DNA of 64,000 nucleotides from Stereocaulon alpinum (GCA_018257865.1 JAEUBA010000007.1:310001-374000); one strand, 5' to 3'; positions 22,626-34,797 are shown, counted from the first letter of the stretch. Numbers and translations are program-made. Notes: generated by a model from the sequence alone, not told the origin.

Positions 22626-25142
22626 ATGGGCTATACTAAAGATGACGAGCTCGCCATCAACACGATCCGTCTATTGGCCGTGAGTTGTGCCCCGCCATTG
22701 CTCCCAATAAGGCTTCTGCGATTGAGCTATAGACTGCATCGCACCCCATTTCCTTGCCATCAATTGAGTCAATGAGCTTGCCCATGCTTACAATGCTCTC
22801 TCCATACAGGTTGATGCCACCTTCAAAGCTAACTCCGGTCATCCCGGGGCACCCATGGGCATGGCACCTGTGGCCCACGTTATGTTCAATAAGTTCATGA
22901 ACTTCAACCCCAAGAACCCTGACTGGCTCAATCGAGATCGCTTCGTTCTATCGTGGGTGATTTCAATACCAGCACAGCCTCCTCCTCTCGTGCCGCCAGC
23001 AAGTCCATCCAGCTCAAGCTGTTGGCTTGGTAATGGAGCTTGATCTGAACACAGAGAACAATTGTGCTTTAAACGTGCCAAGTTCTTGATATTGACGTGG
23101 CGTCTTCGATAGGAACGGCCATGGCTGCATGTTACAGTACGCTCTTTTGCATCTGTTCGGCTACAAAGTATCAATGGATGATCTGAGAGCTTTTCGAGTA
23201 CGTTTCCCCAGATTCGTTTCATATGAGCAACATGAATTGAATACTGACCAGCATGACAGCAAGTCGATAGCATTACTCCCGGACATCCAGAAGCTCAAGA
23301 CACGCCCGGTGTTGAAGTTACCACGGGTCCTCTCGGTCAGGGTTTCGCAAATGCTGTCGGTCTTGCAATGGCGCAGGCCCACGAAGCAGCAGAGTTCAAC
23401 AAGCCTGGATTCGATTTGATCAACAACCACACATACTGCTTCTTCGGAGACGGATGTGCTATGGAAGGCATAGCCAGTGAGGCTGCCAGCACTGCTGGCC
23501 ATCTTCAGCTGGGAAACCTCATTATGGTCTACGATGACAACCACATCTCGATTGGTGAGACAGGGTAATTACTGATGCTTTGTTGGACACATGCTGACAT
23601 ACTCTCTAGACGGTGATACTAAGGTCGCCTTTACCGAGGACGTAATGAAGCGATTCGAAGCCTATGGCTGGCACACACAGTGGGTGAAGGACGGTGACCA
23701 CGACTTGGAAGGCATAGAAAAAGCTCTCCAAATTGCTAAGGATGTCAAAGACAAGCCCTCGGTCATCAAGCTCACGACGACCATCGGCTTTGGTTCTTTA
23801 CTACAAGGTACTGGTGGCGTGCACGGTAACGCGCTGAAAGAAGACGACTGCAAGCAGGTCAAGAAGAAGTTCGGCTTCAATCCCGAAGAGTCGTTTGTTG
23901 TACCCCAGAAGGTCTACGATATGTACCATGCTCACGCTGCTGAGGGAGCCGCTAAGGAACAAGAGTGGAACAAGCTGTTCGAAGAGTATGGCAACAAGCA
24001 CAAGGCCGAGCATGCCGATCTCTTGCGAAGACTAAGTGGCAAGCTTCCAGAGGGCTGGGAGCAGAAGTTGCCCACGTACAAGCCTGGAGACAAGGAGATA
24101 GCAACCCGAAAGACTTCGGAGGCCACATTGGAAGCCATCCACGAGGCGGTACCCGACCTTATCGGAGGTTCTGCCGACTTGACAGGTTCGAACAACACTC
24201 GATGGAAGAACGCGGTCGATTTCCAACCTCCGGTACTTGGCATCGGTGATTGGGGAGGTCGATATATCCGATTTGGTGTACGTGAGCATGCCATGGCTGG
24301 TATCATGAATGGTATTGCGGCATACGGCACCCTTATCCCCTTCGGAGGCACTTTCCTCAACTTCGTTTCTTACGCTGCCGGAGCTGTCCGCCTCTCATCT
24401 CTCTCCCATTGTCGTGTCATCTACGTTGCCACCCACGACTCTATCGGTCTTGGCGAGGACGGCCCTACACATCAACCGATCGAGACCCTTGCTCACTTCC
24501 GTGCTCTACCCAACATGATGGTCTGGCGTCCGGCTGACGGCAACGAGACCAGTGCCGCCTATTACGTTGCCTTGACTTCTAAATCCACTCCCAGCATCCT
24601 CGCCCTAACTCGTCAAAATCTGCCTCAACTCGAGAACTCGACCCTCCAGAACGCCATCAAAGGTGGCTACGTCTCGGTCGAGAACGAGAAGGCCGATATT
24701 ACACTGGTCAGCACAGGTTCAGAAGTCTGTATCTGTATCGAGGCAGTCAAGTACCTCAAGGATAAACACAATCTCACAGCTCGCGTTGTCTCTATCCCCT
24801 GTTTCGAGGTCTTCGACACACAATCTAAGGAATACCGTCTCAAATGCTTACCAGACGGCATCCCATCGTTGAGCGTCGAGGCTATGTCCACTATGGGCTG
24901 GGAACGCTACTCCAATGAGCAGTTCGGATTGAATCGATTTGGTGCTAGCGGTCCATACAAGGACGTCTACAAGGTAAGTAGCTGATCAATCAGTAAGAGC
25001 AAAGTATAATTTTGCTGACTCAACTTAGAAATTCGAGTTTACCCCAGAAGGCATTAGCAAGCGTGCTGTTGCCACAGTCGAATTCTACAAGGGCTCTAAA
25101 GTCCGCTCGCCCATCAACCGCGCCTTCCAGCAACTCATTTAG
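22626..25142 (+). CDS. TKL1: Transketolase
   Basis: Six exons (22626-22679, 22810-22952, 23113-23197, 23260-23554, 23610-24973, 25029-25142) give 684 aa, the usual fungal length; all phases match. The enzyme moves two-carbon units between sugar phosphates in the cytosolic pentose phosphate pathway, using thiamine diphosphate. Motifs: MGYTKDDELAINTIR start, KANSGHPGAPMGMAPVAHVM, FVLSNGHGCMLQYALLHLFG, the diphosphate-binding GDGCAMEGIASEAASTAGHL with YDDNHISIDGDTK, the catalytic-Glu pyrimidine region RFGVREHAMAGIMNG, and ATHDSIGLGEDGPTHQPIE. Introns cluster in the first third of the gene; introns 1 and 2 (130 and 160 bp) are the longest and the other three are 55-62 bp. Confidence 0.97.
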
Positions 25143-25398
25143 GTGGAGTATTTGCTGGTAGTCTCGGTGATCCGATCTGAATGCGATGGTAATGCTTAAG
25201 CTTTATGACTTGCACTTTACGAGCGCTCGAAAATAGATAGATACATTCTTAGCGGAATTGCAAATCACGGAGTTTCTTTGTCATCCCCGTCCTCCATCCC
25301 AATCCTCGGGATGGTGCTGCACGTTCCCGTGCTAAGTACCTATCGGAGTGTGCCATCGATGGCTCTATATTCTAAATACACACTCACTACACTTCGCT

Positions 25399-26007
25399 TC
25401 ATCTACTCTCCTTCTCACTCATCTCCCCTACATCCAACGCAACCAAGAAACGACTTACACAATTATAAGCCGCCACCGTAGCGGTGATTTCCACCACTTC
25501 ATTATCTCTAAACAGCCTCTTCAGAGGGGCAAAGACCTCATCCGGTACCTTTACCCTGACAGTCATAGCATCAGTATAAGCCAGCACAGCCCTCTGCCTC
25601 TCATTCAGATTCCCAACCACCTCCCCCTCTCCTTTACCACCTCCTCCAATCGTATCTTCCCACCCCCTCCACGCCTTCCTTGATCTGATCTCCTCCGCAG
25701 CCTCCTCGGTCAAACCCCCTTCAGCCTTCAAGATTGGAATATGATGTTCCCATTCGAAGTCTGCACCGTTGAGAGCGGCGACGCGGCAGATGCAGAGTTC
25801 GCGGATGTCGGCTGGGAGGGAGGTTTGGGTGCGAATGGAGCCAAGGAAGGATGACCAGCCTGAGGCTACGGCGGGGGAGTGCAGGAGGGCGAGGTCGAGG
25901 GGGAGGAGAGGGTTGGGGGATCGGCGGGCTGCGACTTGGGTGTAGGCCGCTGCTGTGATGGGACCTGAATTTGTGGGGGCGGTGGATGGTGCGTAGGGGA
26001 GGCGCAT
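25399..26007 (-). CDS. AhpD-like / carboxymuconolactone decarboxylase family protein
   Basis: Single-exon frame of 202 aa from the ATG at 26007 (MRLPYAPSTAPTNSGPI). The frame also stays open 31 codons upstream, but that extension is of low quality. The core has LPADIRELCICRVAALNGAD followed by FEWEHHIPILKAEGGLTEE, the CMD/AhpD helical signature in which ELCICRV replaces the usual ELxxLRV and EWxHH closes the motif. A later part (AVLAYTDAMTVRVKVPDEVF) and VVEITATVAAYNCVSRFLVA complete the fold. Family members act as peroxidase partners or lactone decarboxylases; there is no CxxC pair, so thiol-peroxidase activity is doubtful. The gene is convergent with transketolase, 256 bp apart. Confidence 0.82.
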   Translation of the reverse strand: MRLPYAPSTAPTNSGPITAAAYTQVAARRSPNPLLPLDLALLHSPAVASGWSSFLGSIRTQTSLPADIRELCICRVAALNGADFEWEHHIPILKAEGGLTEEAAEEIRSRKAWRGWEDTIGGGGKGEGEVVGNLNERQRAVLAYTDAMTVRVKVPDEVFAPLKRLFRDNEVVEITATVAAYNCVSRFLVALDVGEMSEKESR

Positions 26008-27235
26008 TGTTGGTCGTTGCGAGTGGAAGCTGCCGTTAGGATGAGCCTTGGCTTGCCGCTGACAGATTGCTGATAGATTCGAGGGATAATCGGTGGTCAC
26101 CGAAATAAGACTTGGGAGAATTAACGGCTGCGAATGGTGGCCGGTTAGAGACGCTTTGGTGGTGGAGAGTCGTTGGGGGTTGTGTCGTCAGTGCGCGCCT
26201 TGGCCAGTAGCTAACATGACTCGTTAGCAAGCCTAAATGGATCCTTCGCTGTGGATCTAATGGGATGTTGCTGGGACTGGAGAGCATGTTTGATCAAGAC
26301 ACCTTGTTAGTAACTTAGTGGAGAGTTACAATGATATGCGGGCGAAAGACGGACTTCCTGCTAGGGTTCGGGAGATGGCATCTCTTTCATTGCCGTCAAC
26401 ACCCGTTGACATTTGCCTTATTTATATGGATGCACTCGGAAACGCCCCTCAGCCTTCCATCATGGCGAGTAAGCCCAACGCTATTGTTATCGCGCATTAT
26501 CTATTAGCATGATGCGGCTTATTGTCTGACTTCTCCGGTGGAAAGCGTTCCTTGGGCTCGAGGGAGAGAGCTTATTGGCCTTTAGCCTGTGAGAGGATCG
26601 TTCTAGAAGACGATTAGAGGCAGTCTAGAAGGTGCCTTGTCCCCTAGCGCTTCGGATGCTCAGTTGCGAATCTGCCGGTTCTGTTCTTCAAAGAGCTGCC
26701 ATTGGATCTATGGCGTCTTCTCCGGTCTTCCCCTCTTGTTCAGAAATCAAGTGCGCACGTTGAATTTTTACTGATCCATATCTTACTCATGCATTCGGTT
26801 GTAGCACCTGCATTTAAACCAACCATAACCATTCCATGCTTCAGACGCATGTTGGCGGCTTGTTTGGCTTGCTACTCCTGCATGTGGCACAGATCTTACC
26901 TTGCTTTAACGAGACTTGCCTAAATCTCCTAGGCTAGTGTTGCGAATGGCCCTTCGATGACACGGCCCACCTTGTGTCTGGTAAGGCAGGCTGGCCTGGT
27001 GGATGCGCCATCGTTCCTATTTCAGGGATATTGAGCCGTACCCATTATTATTATTTGCAAGCGTGTCCGAGGAATCTCGGTTTGCTTCAGGTACCGCTGT
27101 AGTAGTGTACCATCTAAATTTATTCTATCTTAAAGTATCATATATGCAGCATGTCTCTCGGTGTTATTATTCCTCGACTGCTGCATTCTCCTCGGATTGT
27201 TGTTATTATCAATGATCTGCATTTCCTTCCAGAAT
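26008..27235. other. Divergent intergenic region, no gene recognised
   Basis: 1.2 kb separating the AhpD-like and Zn2Cys6 genes, so it carries both promoters. Frames in it are short and uninformative. Confidence 0.5.
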
Positions 27236-29021
27236 ATGTCGATCCCCACAAAGCGTGCTTGTGATGCTTGTCATCGCCGTAAGGTAGGATGATGCTTGCA
27301 CTTTCTACACTACCTATCACAGTTCACTTACAATCATACAATAGGTTCGCTGCAATAGCCGCCAGCCTTGTGGAAATTGCAGTCAAGCTGGATTGTCTTG
27401 CACTTACGATGCTATTCCTCAAAAGAAAGGTCCAAAGGGCAGCAGGGCTAAGGTCATCTCAGAGCTCAGAGAGACGCAAAAGCAGACAGATTTGGCTCAG
27501 GCGAGCCAAAGTTGCCGAAGCTCTACGAGTCCTCCATCATCACCAAGATATGGACGAGCCTCGGATCTCTTAACCAGGGAATTGGTTGAGAGCTGCACGG
27601 AGTTCTTCTTTGTGCACATGTACCCAACGATGCCAGTCTTATATAGAGAGCAGCTTCAGCAGGCTGTTGCGGAGATGGGCCACTCCGTGGAGTCCTATTG
27701 CCTTGTGACCTCCCTCTGCGCCTTCATGCTCATCCAACCCGGGATCATGCTCAAGGAAAGCCCTGCCTTCGATAGAGCACCTGGCTCAGTCACTAGCCCA
27801 AAGCTAGGCTCCATCTTGATGGAGGAGGCCGTCCGTGTCCGCAAGGGCTATGACTACATAGAGAGCCCTTCAATTACTACCTGCATTACATCGTTCTTCT
27901 TATTCGGTTGCTGCTTTGGTCTTCACAAACACAACAGCGGGTGGCTCCACCTCCGTGAAGCTACGGCACTAGCTCAAATCCTAGGCATGCAAGACGAGAG
28001 TAGTTACGCATTTGACAACGTCATCGAGAACTCTAGGAAGAGACGACTGTTTTGGTTACTATTCGTGACAGAAAGGTAAGTCACGGTGGTTCATGTCGTC
28101 TAAATCGGACCTTGTTCCCCAAGCGCTCTATTGTCGTTCCACCCGCTACAATCTCCGGCTAACGTAGAGGTCCTACCAGGGCATACGCTTTGCAAAAGCA
28201 TAGACCACTGACTCTCCATGCCACAATCGGGCTTCCGATACTCGATCAAGATTCGTCCCTAGCCGGCTTCATTCACCTAGTAAATCTCTACCGCCCCTTC
28301 GACGACAACTTCATTGGTCTTTGGAACAAATCACGAACAGACTGCTCACCGTTCACGCTCGCTCGTCTGCAACAACAGCTCACAGAAGCCCTGCCCACAT
28401 TCCTGAATACCACAGAGAGCCAGGCCGCAGACCTACGAACATCGCAGCAATGGCTACGAACAATGGTCTGGCAGCTTTCTATTGCTAATGGCTTCCTATC
28501 CTCCAACTCCCAAGACACATCAATGACATTTCGCTTCCCAATCGAGATCGCCAAAGATCTCGTAGCGGTAACCACCCAATTCTCAAAAGAGTCAATGGAG
28601 GTTCATGGCATCGGCTTGGTCAGTTTCCTCAAATACATCCACCACACATTCTACGTTATACTGACGAGAGTACGTCCAGATTGAAAAGGTCTTCGACGTA
28701 GCTTGCACCCTTATCGACGTAATGTCCTGCGTGCCTGTCCCATCCTCACCACACCCTTACGAACCCGGTCCCCAAGAATACCTCAACCAGCTCCTCACTC
28801 TCATCTCCACCCTTCGAGGTGGGGAGTCCCGCTACTTACCTCTCATAATGACCAAGATACGCGACACCTTACCAACAATAATCTCGGCCCTGCCTCCAGA
28901 CTTGGCCAAGAAGATGGGCGGCAACGGGGCAGACAAGTCCCAGCATGAAGGCACCCCGAGCTCTACGGGCTCGAGTCCGTACTCCACGCCGCCAATTTCG
29001 CATTATTATCCGCTGGCTTGA
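27236..29021 (+). CDS. Zn2Cys6 transcription factor
   Basis: Four exons (27236-27283, 27345-28075, 28168-28618, 28680-29021) give 523 aa with introns of 61, 92 and 61 bp. The zinc cluster is split by intron 1: ACDACHRRK in exon 1, then VRCNSRQPCGNCSQAGLSC in exon 2, giving the six cysteines in C-x2-C-x6-C-x5-C-x2-C-x6-C spacing. A basic linker (KKGPKGSRAK) follows. The middle region is a fungal-specific transcription factor domain (HMYPTMPVLYREQLQQAV; GWLHLREATALAQILGM; RKRRLFWLLFVTERG). The family is nuclear and binds CGG-type half sites. The RACDACHRRK...KKGPKGSRAKVI layout resembles fungal sugar-metabolism-type regulators, but no target can be assigned. No biosynthetic cluster surrounds it. 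Confidence 0.9.
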
Positions 29022-29898
29022 CTTAATCCCGAAGAGGACAATGGTCGATATTGAATAGCAGACCACGCCCGCGTTGCAGCTCGCAGGGACACTACGAGTC
29101 ACGATCAGCATCATTGAGCGGACCTTTCCAGCATAAAGATACCCATCCCAGCTACTTGAATGCTTCGCCTGAATCTGAAGTCGATAAGGCAGCAGCATGC
29201 CTGGAATCTATGGTCTCGCAGCCTCTCTCTCGGAGATACAGAAGACCCGCCTCATAGCTGAGTCAACAAGCGTGCGAATCACCCTCGGCTACCTAGTATT
29301 TGAGGCTTTCATCTACTCCTGGCCCGTCTCAATTCGCGGATTCACTCTGAGCAGAGGAGATTTTGGAAGAATTGGGTCGAAGTGCATCAGGCGAGAGGTA
29401 TCAAGCTTGCAAATACATGACGAGTGCGATCGAGGTTAGGGCCACGACGAAGGTATTAAACGTGAGCTTGGGAAGGGTGGAAAGGAAGGGAAAGGCAAGG
29501 AAAGGAAAGGAAAGGAGGAAGGAAAGCTGAGGCAGATCGAAGCAGCGACGTTTATGTAGATACCCGCCCTGATGATCCACGCATGATTTGATCTGAGCCA
29601 GGGTTCTCAGGCAAAGCAGTCGAGAATAGAGAGTGGCATGTAGATAGATATCTAAATATATTGATGATTCACGAAGCCACATCAGACATCATCAGGACTG
29701 TGATGAGATGCAGATGGTGGTCTTAAGCATGACATTTTTGCTGCTGCTATTTGATTTTAATTTGGGTATCTATCTGACGCCACCTTCGTCTATCATGCAA
29801 CATGCAACATGCAACATGCAAACCCCACTTTATACCATCATACCAAGTATGTGTGTATATTCATTCATTACCCATACAACAACACCCCCTTTACCCCC
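29022..29898. other. Intergenic with simple repeats
   Basis: Convergent spacer between the Zn2Cys6 and spermidine synthase genes. It holds a purine-only tract rich in GGAAA at about 29470-29527 and a CATGCAA tandem at 29794-29821. No gene recognised. Confidence 0.55.
29794..29821. repeat. Four-copy CATGCAA microsatellite
   Basis: The 7-bp unit is repeated four times without mismatch, about 80 bp beyond the spermidine synthase stop codon. Confidence 0.85.
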
Positions 29899-30977
29899 TC
29901 ACCTCAGCGCCTTCCGCGCAAAAGTCGGCAACACGAAACTCGCCTCATGAATCTCCTTATTATAATACCGACACAACTTCTCCTCCTCCTCGAGCCCCCA
30001 GCTCCTCAACGGAACCTTCATATCCCTATCCTTATCCTTACAACAGACCATGAACCCGATCTGTCCGCTCGGGTACGTAGGGATCGTAGTATACGCGTAT
30101 TCGACCGTCGGGAAGACCTCTCTGCAGGATTTTTTAAGGTCGGTGATGAGCGCGAGGTGGAGCCACTGGTTTTCCGCTGCGGGAGTCGTTAGCTTAGTGA
30201 TGGGGGTGGGGTTTTGCTGCAGTCAGGGCTGCAGTCGGAAGGGAAGGGACGAACAACCTTGCGTTGTCATAACGCCTCCTGCTTTTAGCGCTCCGAAGAG
30301 GAGTTCGAAGTATGGTTTCTGGAAGAGACTTTCTGCTGGGCCTTCCGGGTCGCTGCTGTCTGTGATGATGACGTCGAATTGGTTTTTTTTGTCGGCGAGG
30401 AATTTGAAGCCGTCGCCTATGTGGGTTGAGACGTTGGGGTGTTGAAACCCGATGCTCATGCCTGGGAGGTATTTTTTGGACAGCCGGATTACGGACTCGT
30501 CGATGTCGCAGAGGATGGCTTCTTTGACTGTGGAGTGTTTGACTACTTCGCGGAGGACGCCGCCGTCGCCGCCGCCTATGACGAGGACGTTTTGGGGGTT
30601 CGGGTGGGAGTTCATGGCGAGGTGGGTTATCATTTCTTGGTAACTGTTTCCGTGGGCTCATTTTAGCAATGTAGCCGTGGCATAAGGGAGGACGAGAAAG
30701 CGTACGCGAACTCATCACGCTCGGTGCATTGTATGACATTGTCAAGGACGAGGACGGTGCCGTGGTCGCTGGATTCGAAAATGAGGACGTCTTGGTATTT
30801 GGACTTTTCGTGGTGGAGGACTTGGTTCACTTTGAGGGTCATGGCTTGACCAGGCCACATGTTGGAGATCTCGCGGAACCAGCCATCTAGGTAAATTGTA
30901 AGCCGATGTTCGTCGTACTGGGGTGCTGGAAGGGTTCTCCAAGTACCTTTGATCGTGGGATGCGTGATCTCAGTCAT
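29899..30977 (-). CDS. SPE3: Spermidine synthase
   Basis: Four exons (30977-30947, 30886-30706, 30643-30258, 30176-29899) give 291 aa, the normal length. The introns are 60, 62 and 81 bp. The enzyme transfers aminopropyl from decarboxylated S-adenosylmethionine to putrescine in the cytosol. Splicing restores MTEITHPTIKDGWFREI, then DEFAYQEMITHLAMNSHPNP. The Rossmann core follows: VLVIGGGDGGVLREVVKH and ILCDIDESVI. The putrescine-site loop is DVIITDSSDPEGPAESLFQK, and QAENQWLHLALITDL forms across intron 3. The third intron has a weak donor (GTTGTT), yet the join gives the conserved sequence exactly. The tail is EASFVLPTFARKALR. The U2 snRNA gene lies 473 bp upstream on the same strand. Confidence 0.96.
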
Positions 30978-31449
30978 TGTCACCACGTCTGCGGGGCTGT
31001 GTTCTTGAAGAGGTATATAAAGAACAGCAAGACGCTCCTTGTGAGTGATCAGTAGTCTCTATCGTTTGTGGACTGACGTAAATGGTAAAATAATTTTTGA
31101 AGCCTCAAACGTAATTTTGGCGTACGTATTGTGCGTGGACTTGCCTCAAGCGGGCTGGTCAGTATTTTGGGAATTGCCTCATATATGTTGAGGTTTTCCA
31201 GTCCTAATCAGCTGGCTACATGCATATGCACCGTAATATGAGTGGCAGCGCCTGTCTCCAGCTGAAGGAGGCGCGACATGTATGCAACGGTCCGCCCTGT
31301 CTCTGGGCAATCCTTCCCAACGAAGCACGTCCTACTCAGTCACAGGCTATGCATGGACTGGAGATCTACAGCACAAGAGACTACAGCGTTCTTCTCCAAA
31401 GTCCCAGGCAGGCTGATGACATCTGATGAAAAAAGTGTTCGCGTCAATC
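30978..31449. other. Intergenic between spermidine synthase and U2
   Basis: Promoter of spermidine synthase and 3' flank of U2. Nothing else recognised. Confidence 0.5.
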
Positions 31450-31622
31450 GGCGGCAGTGTAAGGCCAATGACACTGTGGTCCCAAAGGCATGCAAGCAAG
31501 GAGCTCCAGGACCGAGATCAAAAAATAAGATTAATCATTTGAATCTCCCGTAGGAGAATTTCAGAGATTAAACTGAAAAGAACAGATACTACACTTGATC
31601 TAAGCCAAAAGGCAAAGAGAGC
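31450..31622 (-). ncRNA. U2: U2 spliceosomal snRNA
   Basis: On the minus strand the 5' end reads about AGCUCUCUUUGCCUUUUGGC, followed by UUAGAUCAAGUGUAGUAUCU. That stretch includes GUAGUA, which pairs with the intron branch site, and then UUCUUUUCAGUUUAAUCUCU. Stem-loop IIa (CUCCUACGGGAG) and an Sm site (AUUUUUUG) come next. Two 3' stems are visible: GGUCC/GGACC (stem III) and CAGUGU/ACACUG (stem IV, 31455-31476). Order and spacing match U2 of other fungi, about 173 nt. The exact ends are estimated. The branch-recognition sequence fits the CTRAC branch sites seen in the introns of this window. Its 5' end is about 0.4 kb from the RIP-altered transposon. Confidence 0.95.
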
Positions 31623-32029
31623 TAAAGAAGGAAAAGAAGAAGGGAGAGAGCGGGATAGAAAACTTGTTAAGTATTATTCGGACCCCGCTAAGATCGCGCT
31701 AACTGTTCACACCTGCAACCCGGCGCTGGCAGTGCCAAGAACCACTCCACATGCGGTCAAAAGATTATCCGCCACTCCCCAAGTCTAGGGTAGGTAGGCA
31801 AACATAACAAGAGTACATTTATACTACTAGAAGAGTCACAGGTGTATTAATCGTTAGACCCAAATTGTTCAGAGTTCTATAAATGGCGATCTCCATGTGC
31901 CGAACCTTCTCATCAAAGCCAGTCGTACCAGGTTTCAAAGAGATATAGATGGTATGGATCGGTTGGAGGTTGGCGGGCTATCTTTTCCGCCGCAAGCCTG
32001 CATAACCTGGAGGCGGTCACACGGGCTTA
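31623..32029. other. U2 upstream region up to the transposon
   Basis: 407 bp of normal-composition DNA holding the U2 promoter. No TATA box or snRNA-type element could be assigned with confidence. It ends at the TA that marks the transposon insertion (32028-32029). Confidence 0.5.
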
Positions 32030-32119
32030 TAGCTCAGCAGGGGTAGAAAAAAGTTCCGCTGGGGTAGAAAGTTTATCTGGGGTAGAACTTTTTTTTTTCT
32101 ACCCTAGATAAGCTTTTTA
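32030..32119 (+). repeat. Left terminal inverted repeat with GGGGTAGAA motifs
   Basis: It begins TAGCTCAGCAGGGGTAGAAA. GGGTAGAA occurs three times in direct orientation (about 32041, 32062 and 32080) and once inverted (about 32097-32104), making a GGGTAGAA/TTCTACCC hairpin. It ends with TAGATAAGCTTTT, which is mirrored in the right repeat. Confidence 0.85.
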
Positions 32120-33678
32120 TATATACTAAGTATTAGTTATAGTTATACTTAGCTAAGAACTTTAGCTTAGTATATACTTCGCGTACGCTAAATATTTATA
32201 AATATAGGTTACTATATATATACTTTACGTATACCTAGCGTATTTTATTTATAATATATATACCCTTATATCCTCTTCTATTATAATATAAGCTATACCT
32301 ACTCCTAATATATACCTAAACTTAACTATTATTAATATAACTCTTTTTTTAAGTTCGCTACTATTATAAATATATTATACGTATAAGCTAGACTTATCTA
32401 TATATATATAAATATCTTAAATTAACTTTAATAATATATAGGTATAAGGCGCTTAGAACCCTACGAATAGAGTATACTACTATAATAAGTATATACTATA
32501 TATATAATAAGCTTATATTAATCTTAAGATATAAGGCTAATCCCTAATACTAATATTAGTTAGGTCCCTCTAAGTATATATCTTACTATACTAAGATTAT
32601 ACTTAGTAGATACTAATATTATATATAGTCTAAGCTATAGCTATAGCTACTAGAACTCTAGATAAATCTTATAAGACTATAGGAGCCTAATATATACTAA
32701 ACTTATATAGTACCGCCCGTTACCACCGCCTAAAACGCTTATATATATAATCGAACTACTTAGTAATATATACTAAGTATATATAGAAGTACTAAACCCC
32801 GCAGCTATTCTATCCTTATTAAATACCCTTATATATATAGTATATAACTTCTATATACTTTAAGTATATACTAACGTTATATAGATATAATATTAAAGTT
32901 AATAGAGTAACTTAGTATAGCTTAGTATTTAGCGCCTAACTAGTAGTAAGGGGAATATATACTAAGTATATATAAGGGTTATACTTATATTAACTTAGTT
33001 TTAGTATTATTTAAGAGAGTAGTATCTAGGGGCTAGTAAGTTTCAAACTCGATTTAAGCTATATATATACTAAATATATATAGTTATAAATCTATTAAGG
33101 CGAAATATTACTTAGGCTATATAGATTACTAGGTTAAAGTATATAGTTAGTATATATTAAGTATATACTATACTTATATTAAATAGTATAATTCGCTTAT
33201 TCGTCCTTTCGCGTATATAGCGAAACGTATTATATCTAAATAAACTAAGGTATACTTAGCCTATCCTAAGTATATACTTAGCTAATATTCGAAGATATAG
33301 ATAAGCGAACGGTTACCTTAATAGGTATACTATAGAATACGAATAGATAGCGTAAGTTAACTATATACTATATATAAGCTAAGCTAAAGTTATAAAGTAC
33401 TTTTAATCCCTAGTTCGCTACTATATTTAGTACCTACTTCTATTATATAGTAAGTATAGTATATACTCTCTATAAACTTACTATATATTACTATTTATCT
33501 CTATATATATACTTATTTATTCTAACTTAAGTTTAATCTAACTATAAAGAAATAGTAGGGGATATCCTCTATATATATTTAACTTATCCCTAATACTATA
33601 TTTAATTTTTTTTTTTTTTGGTTTATACGCCTATTCTAGTATCTATATATACTAATAAGGGTATTCTATTATATTATT

Positions 33679-34797
33679 TGTGAAACTAGTAGATAGTACA
33701 CGTAGTGTGCCTTTCCTAGCCGTAAGAGAAACTATAGTATAGTGCCTAGATAAAAACTCCCGCTTATCCTTAACGATATAATTACTTTTAGTCTAGGGAT
33801 TATACCCTAGGCCTCCTTAATACTGGTAACTCTTAACTATATTCTTTAATATTATACTAAGCGCTTTATAATATTATTTCTAATACTAACTGTAATATAC
33901 GCCCTTTATACTATACTTAGCTCTTAAGGACTCTGCTGTATTCTTCTATATCCTTTAACTTTATTATAGCGCTAAGCGCTCTATAACTTTCTTTAACCTT
34001 TACTATATTAATATAGGGGGGGGGGAGGAGGGGGTGTATAGCCGTCCTATAAGGGTTCGAGTTATTAGCGCTAATTAGTAGTATTTATTAGTATCCGTAG
34101 TAGTACCGGATTTAGCTATTCGGTGGTTTACTGGTTAAGGATATAAGAAAGGGGGGAAGCTATATATACCGCCTAGGAGGCCTATACTTATATAAAGAAT
34201 TAAATAGTATAATATCCCGCTAGTTATATTAGATAGTACTTACTTCTATCCTTATATACTTTACTTTAGGGGGGAGCTAACCCTTCAGCTTATAATTATA
34301 GTTATATAGCGCCGCTTATACTAAAGGCTCGCCTAGCTACTTAGATAGGGGCCGTCCTTTTCTAAAATACGCCTTCTAATTTATAACTTAGTATATCCTT
34401 CTCTTAGTCCTGTATACCTATAACCCTAGCCTTCCCCTAGGATAGACTGCGCGTTAGTCTTAACTGGTAGATACGTATTAAGCGTACGTAGATATTAGAT
34501 TTTTTAAATTAATAGCTAGGTAGGTATTACCTGTGCTCTTTACTTATTAGGCTGAGATACTATACCTGATACTAATTCTTGCTATTTAGTCTTAATTGTA
34601 GGGGAGGTATAATAGTCGTAGTGGAGTTAGGGTAGGTATTATCGCGTTACCCGAAAAACTCTATACGGAGTTCTTAGTAACTACGCGACGTCTTAACATT
34701 ATTTAACCTGTAATATATTAGGGGAGATATCTTAGCTCTGAATAGGTATTCAGGTTCGTAGCTAGCACTGCGTACAGGTATATCTCCATCGCTGGCC
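33679..34797. other. Low-RIP island inside the transposon
   Basis: TpG and CpA reappear from the TTTGTGAAAC at 33679 to the GCTGGCC at 34797, some thirty occurrences, and vanish again on both sides. G-runs (34016-34027) and ordinary-looking GC patches are also confined here. No coding frame, LTR pair or target duplication could be defined, so its identity is open. Confidence 0.6.

Noticed and set aside
20400..29021. Possible secondary-metabolite cluster around the Zn2Cys6 factor and flavin oxidoreductase
   Set aside because: No PKS, NRPS, terpene synthase, P450 or transporter is present, and transketolase and spermidine synthase are housekeeping genes.
29470..29527. Purine tract as a regulatory element
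   Set aside because: It is a simple GGAAA-type repeat in a convergent spacer, with no gene start nearby.
34045..34060. GGGTTCGAG in the AT-rich block, resembling a tRNA B-box
   Set aside because: No complementary T-stem or acceptor stem; it lies inside degraded transposon sequence.
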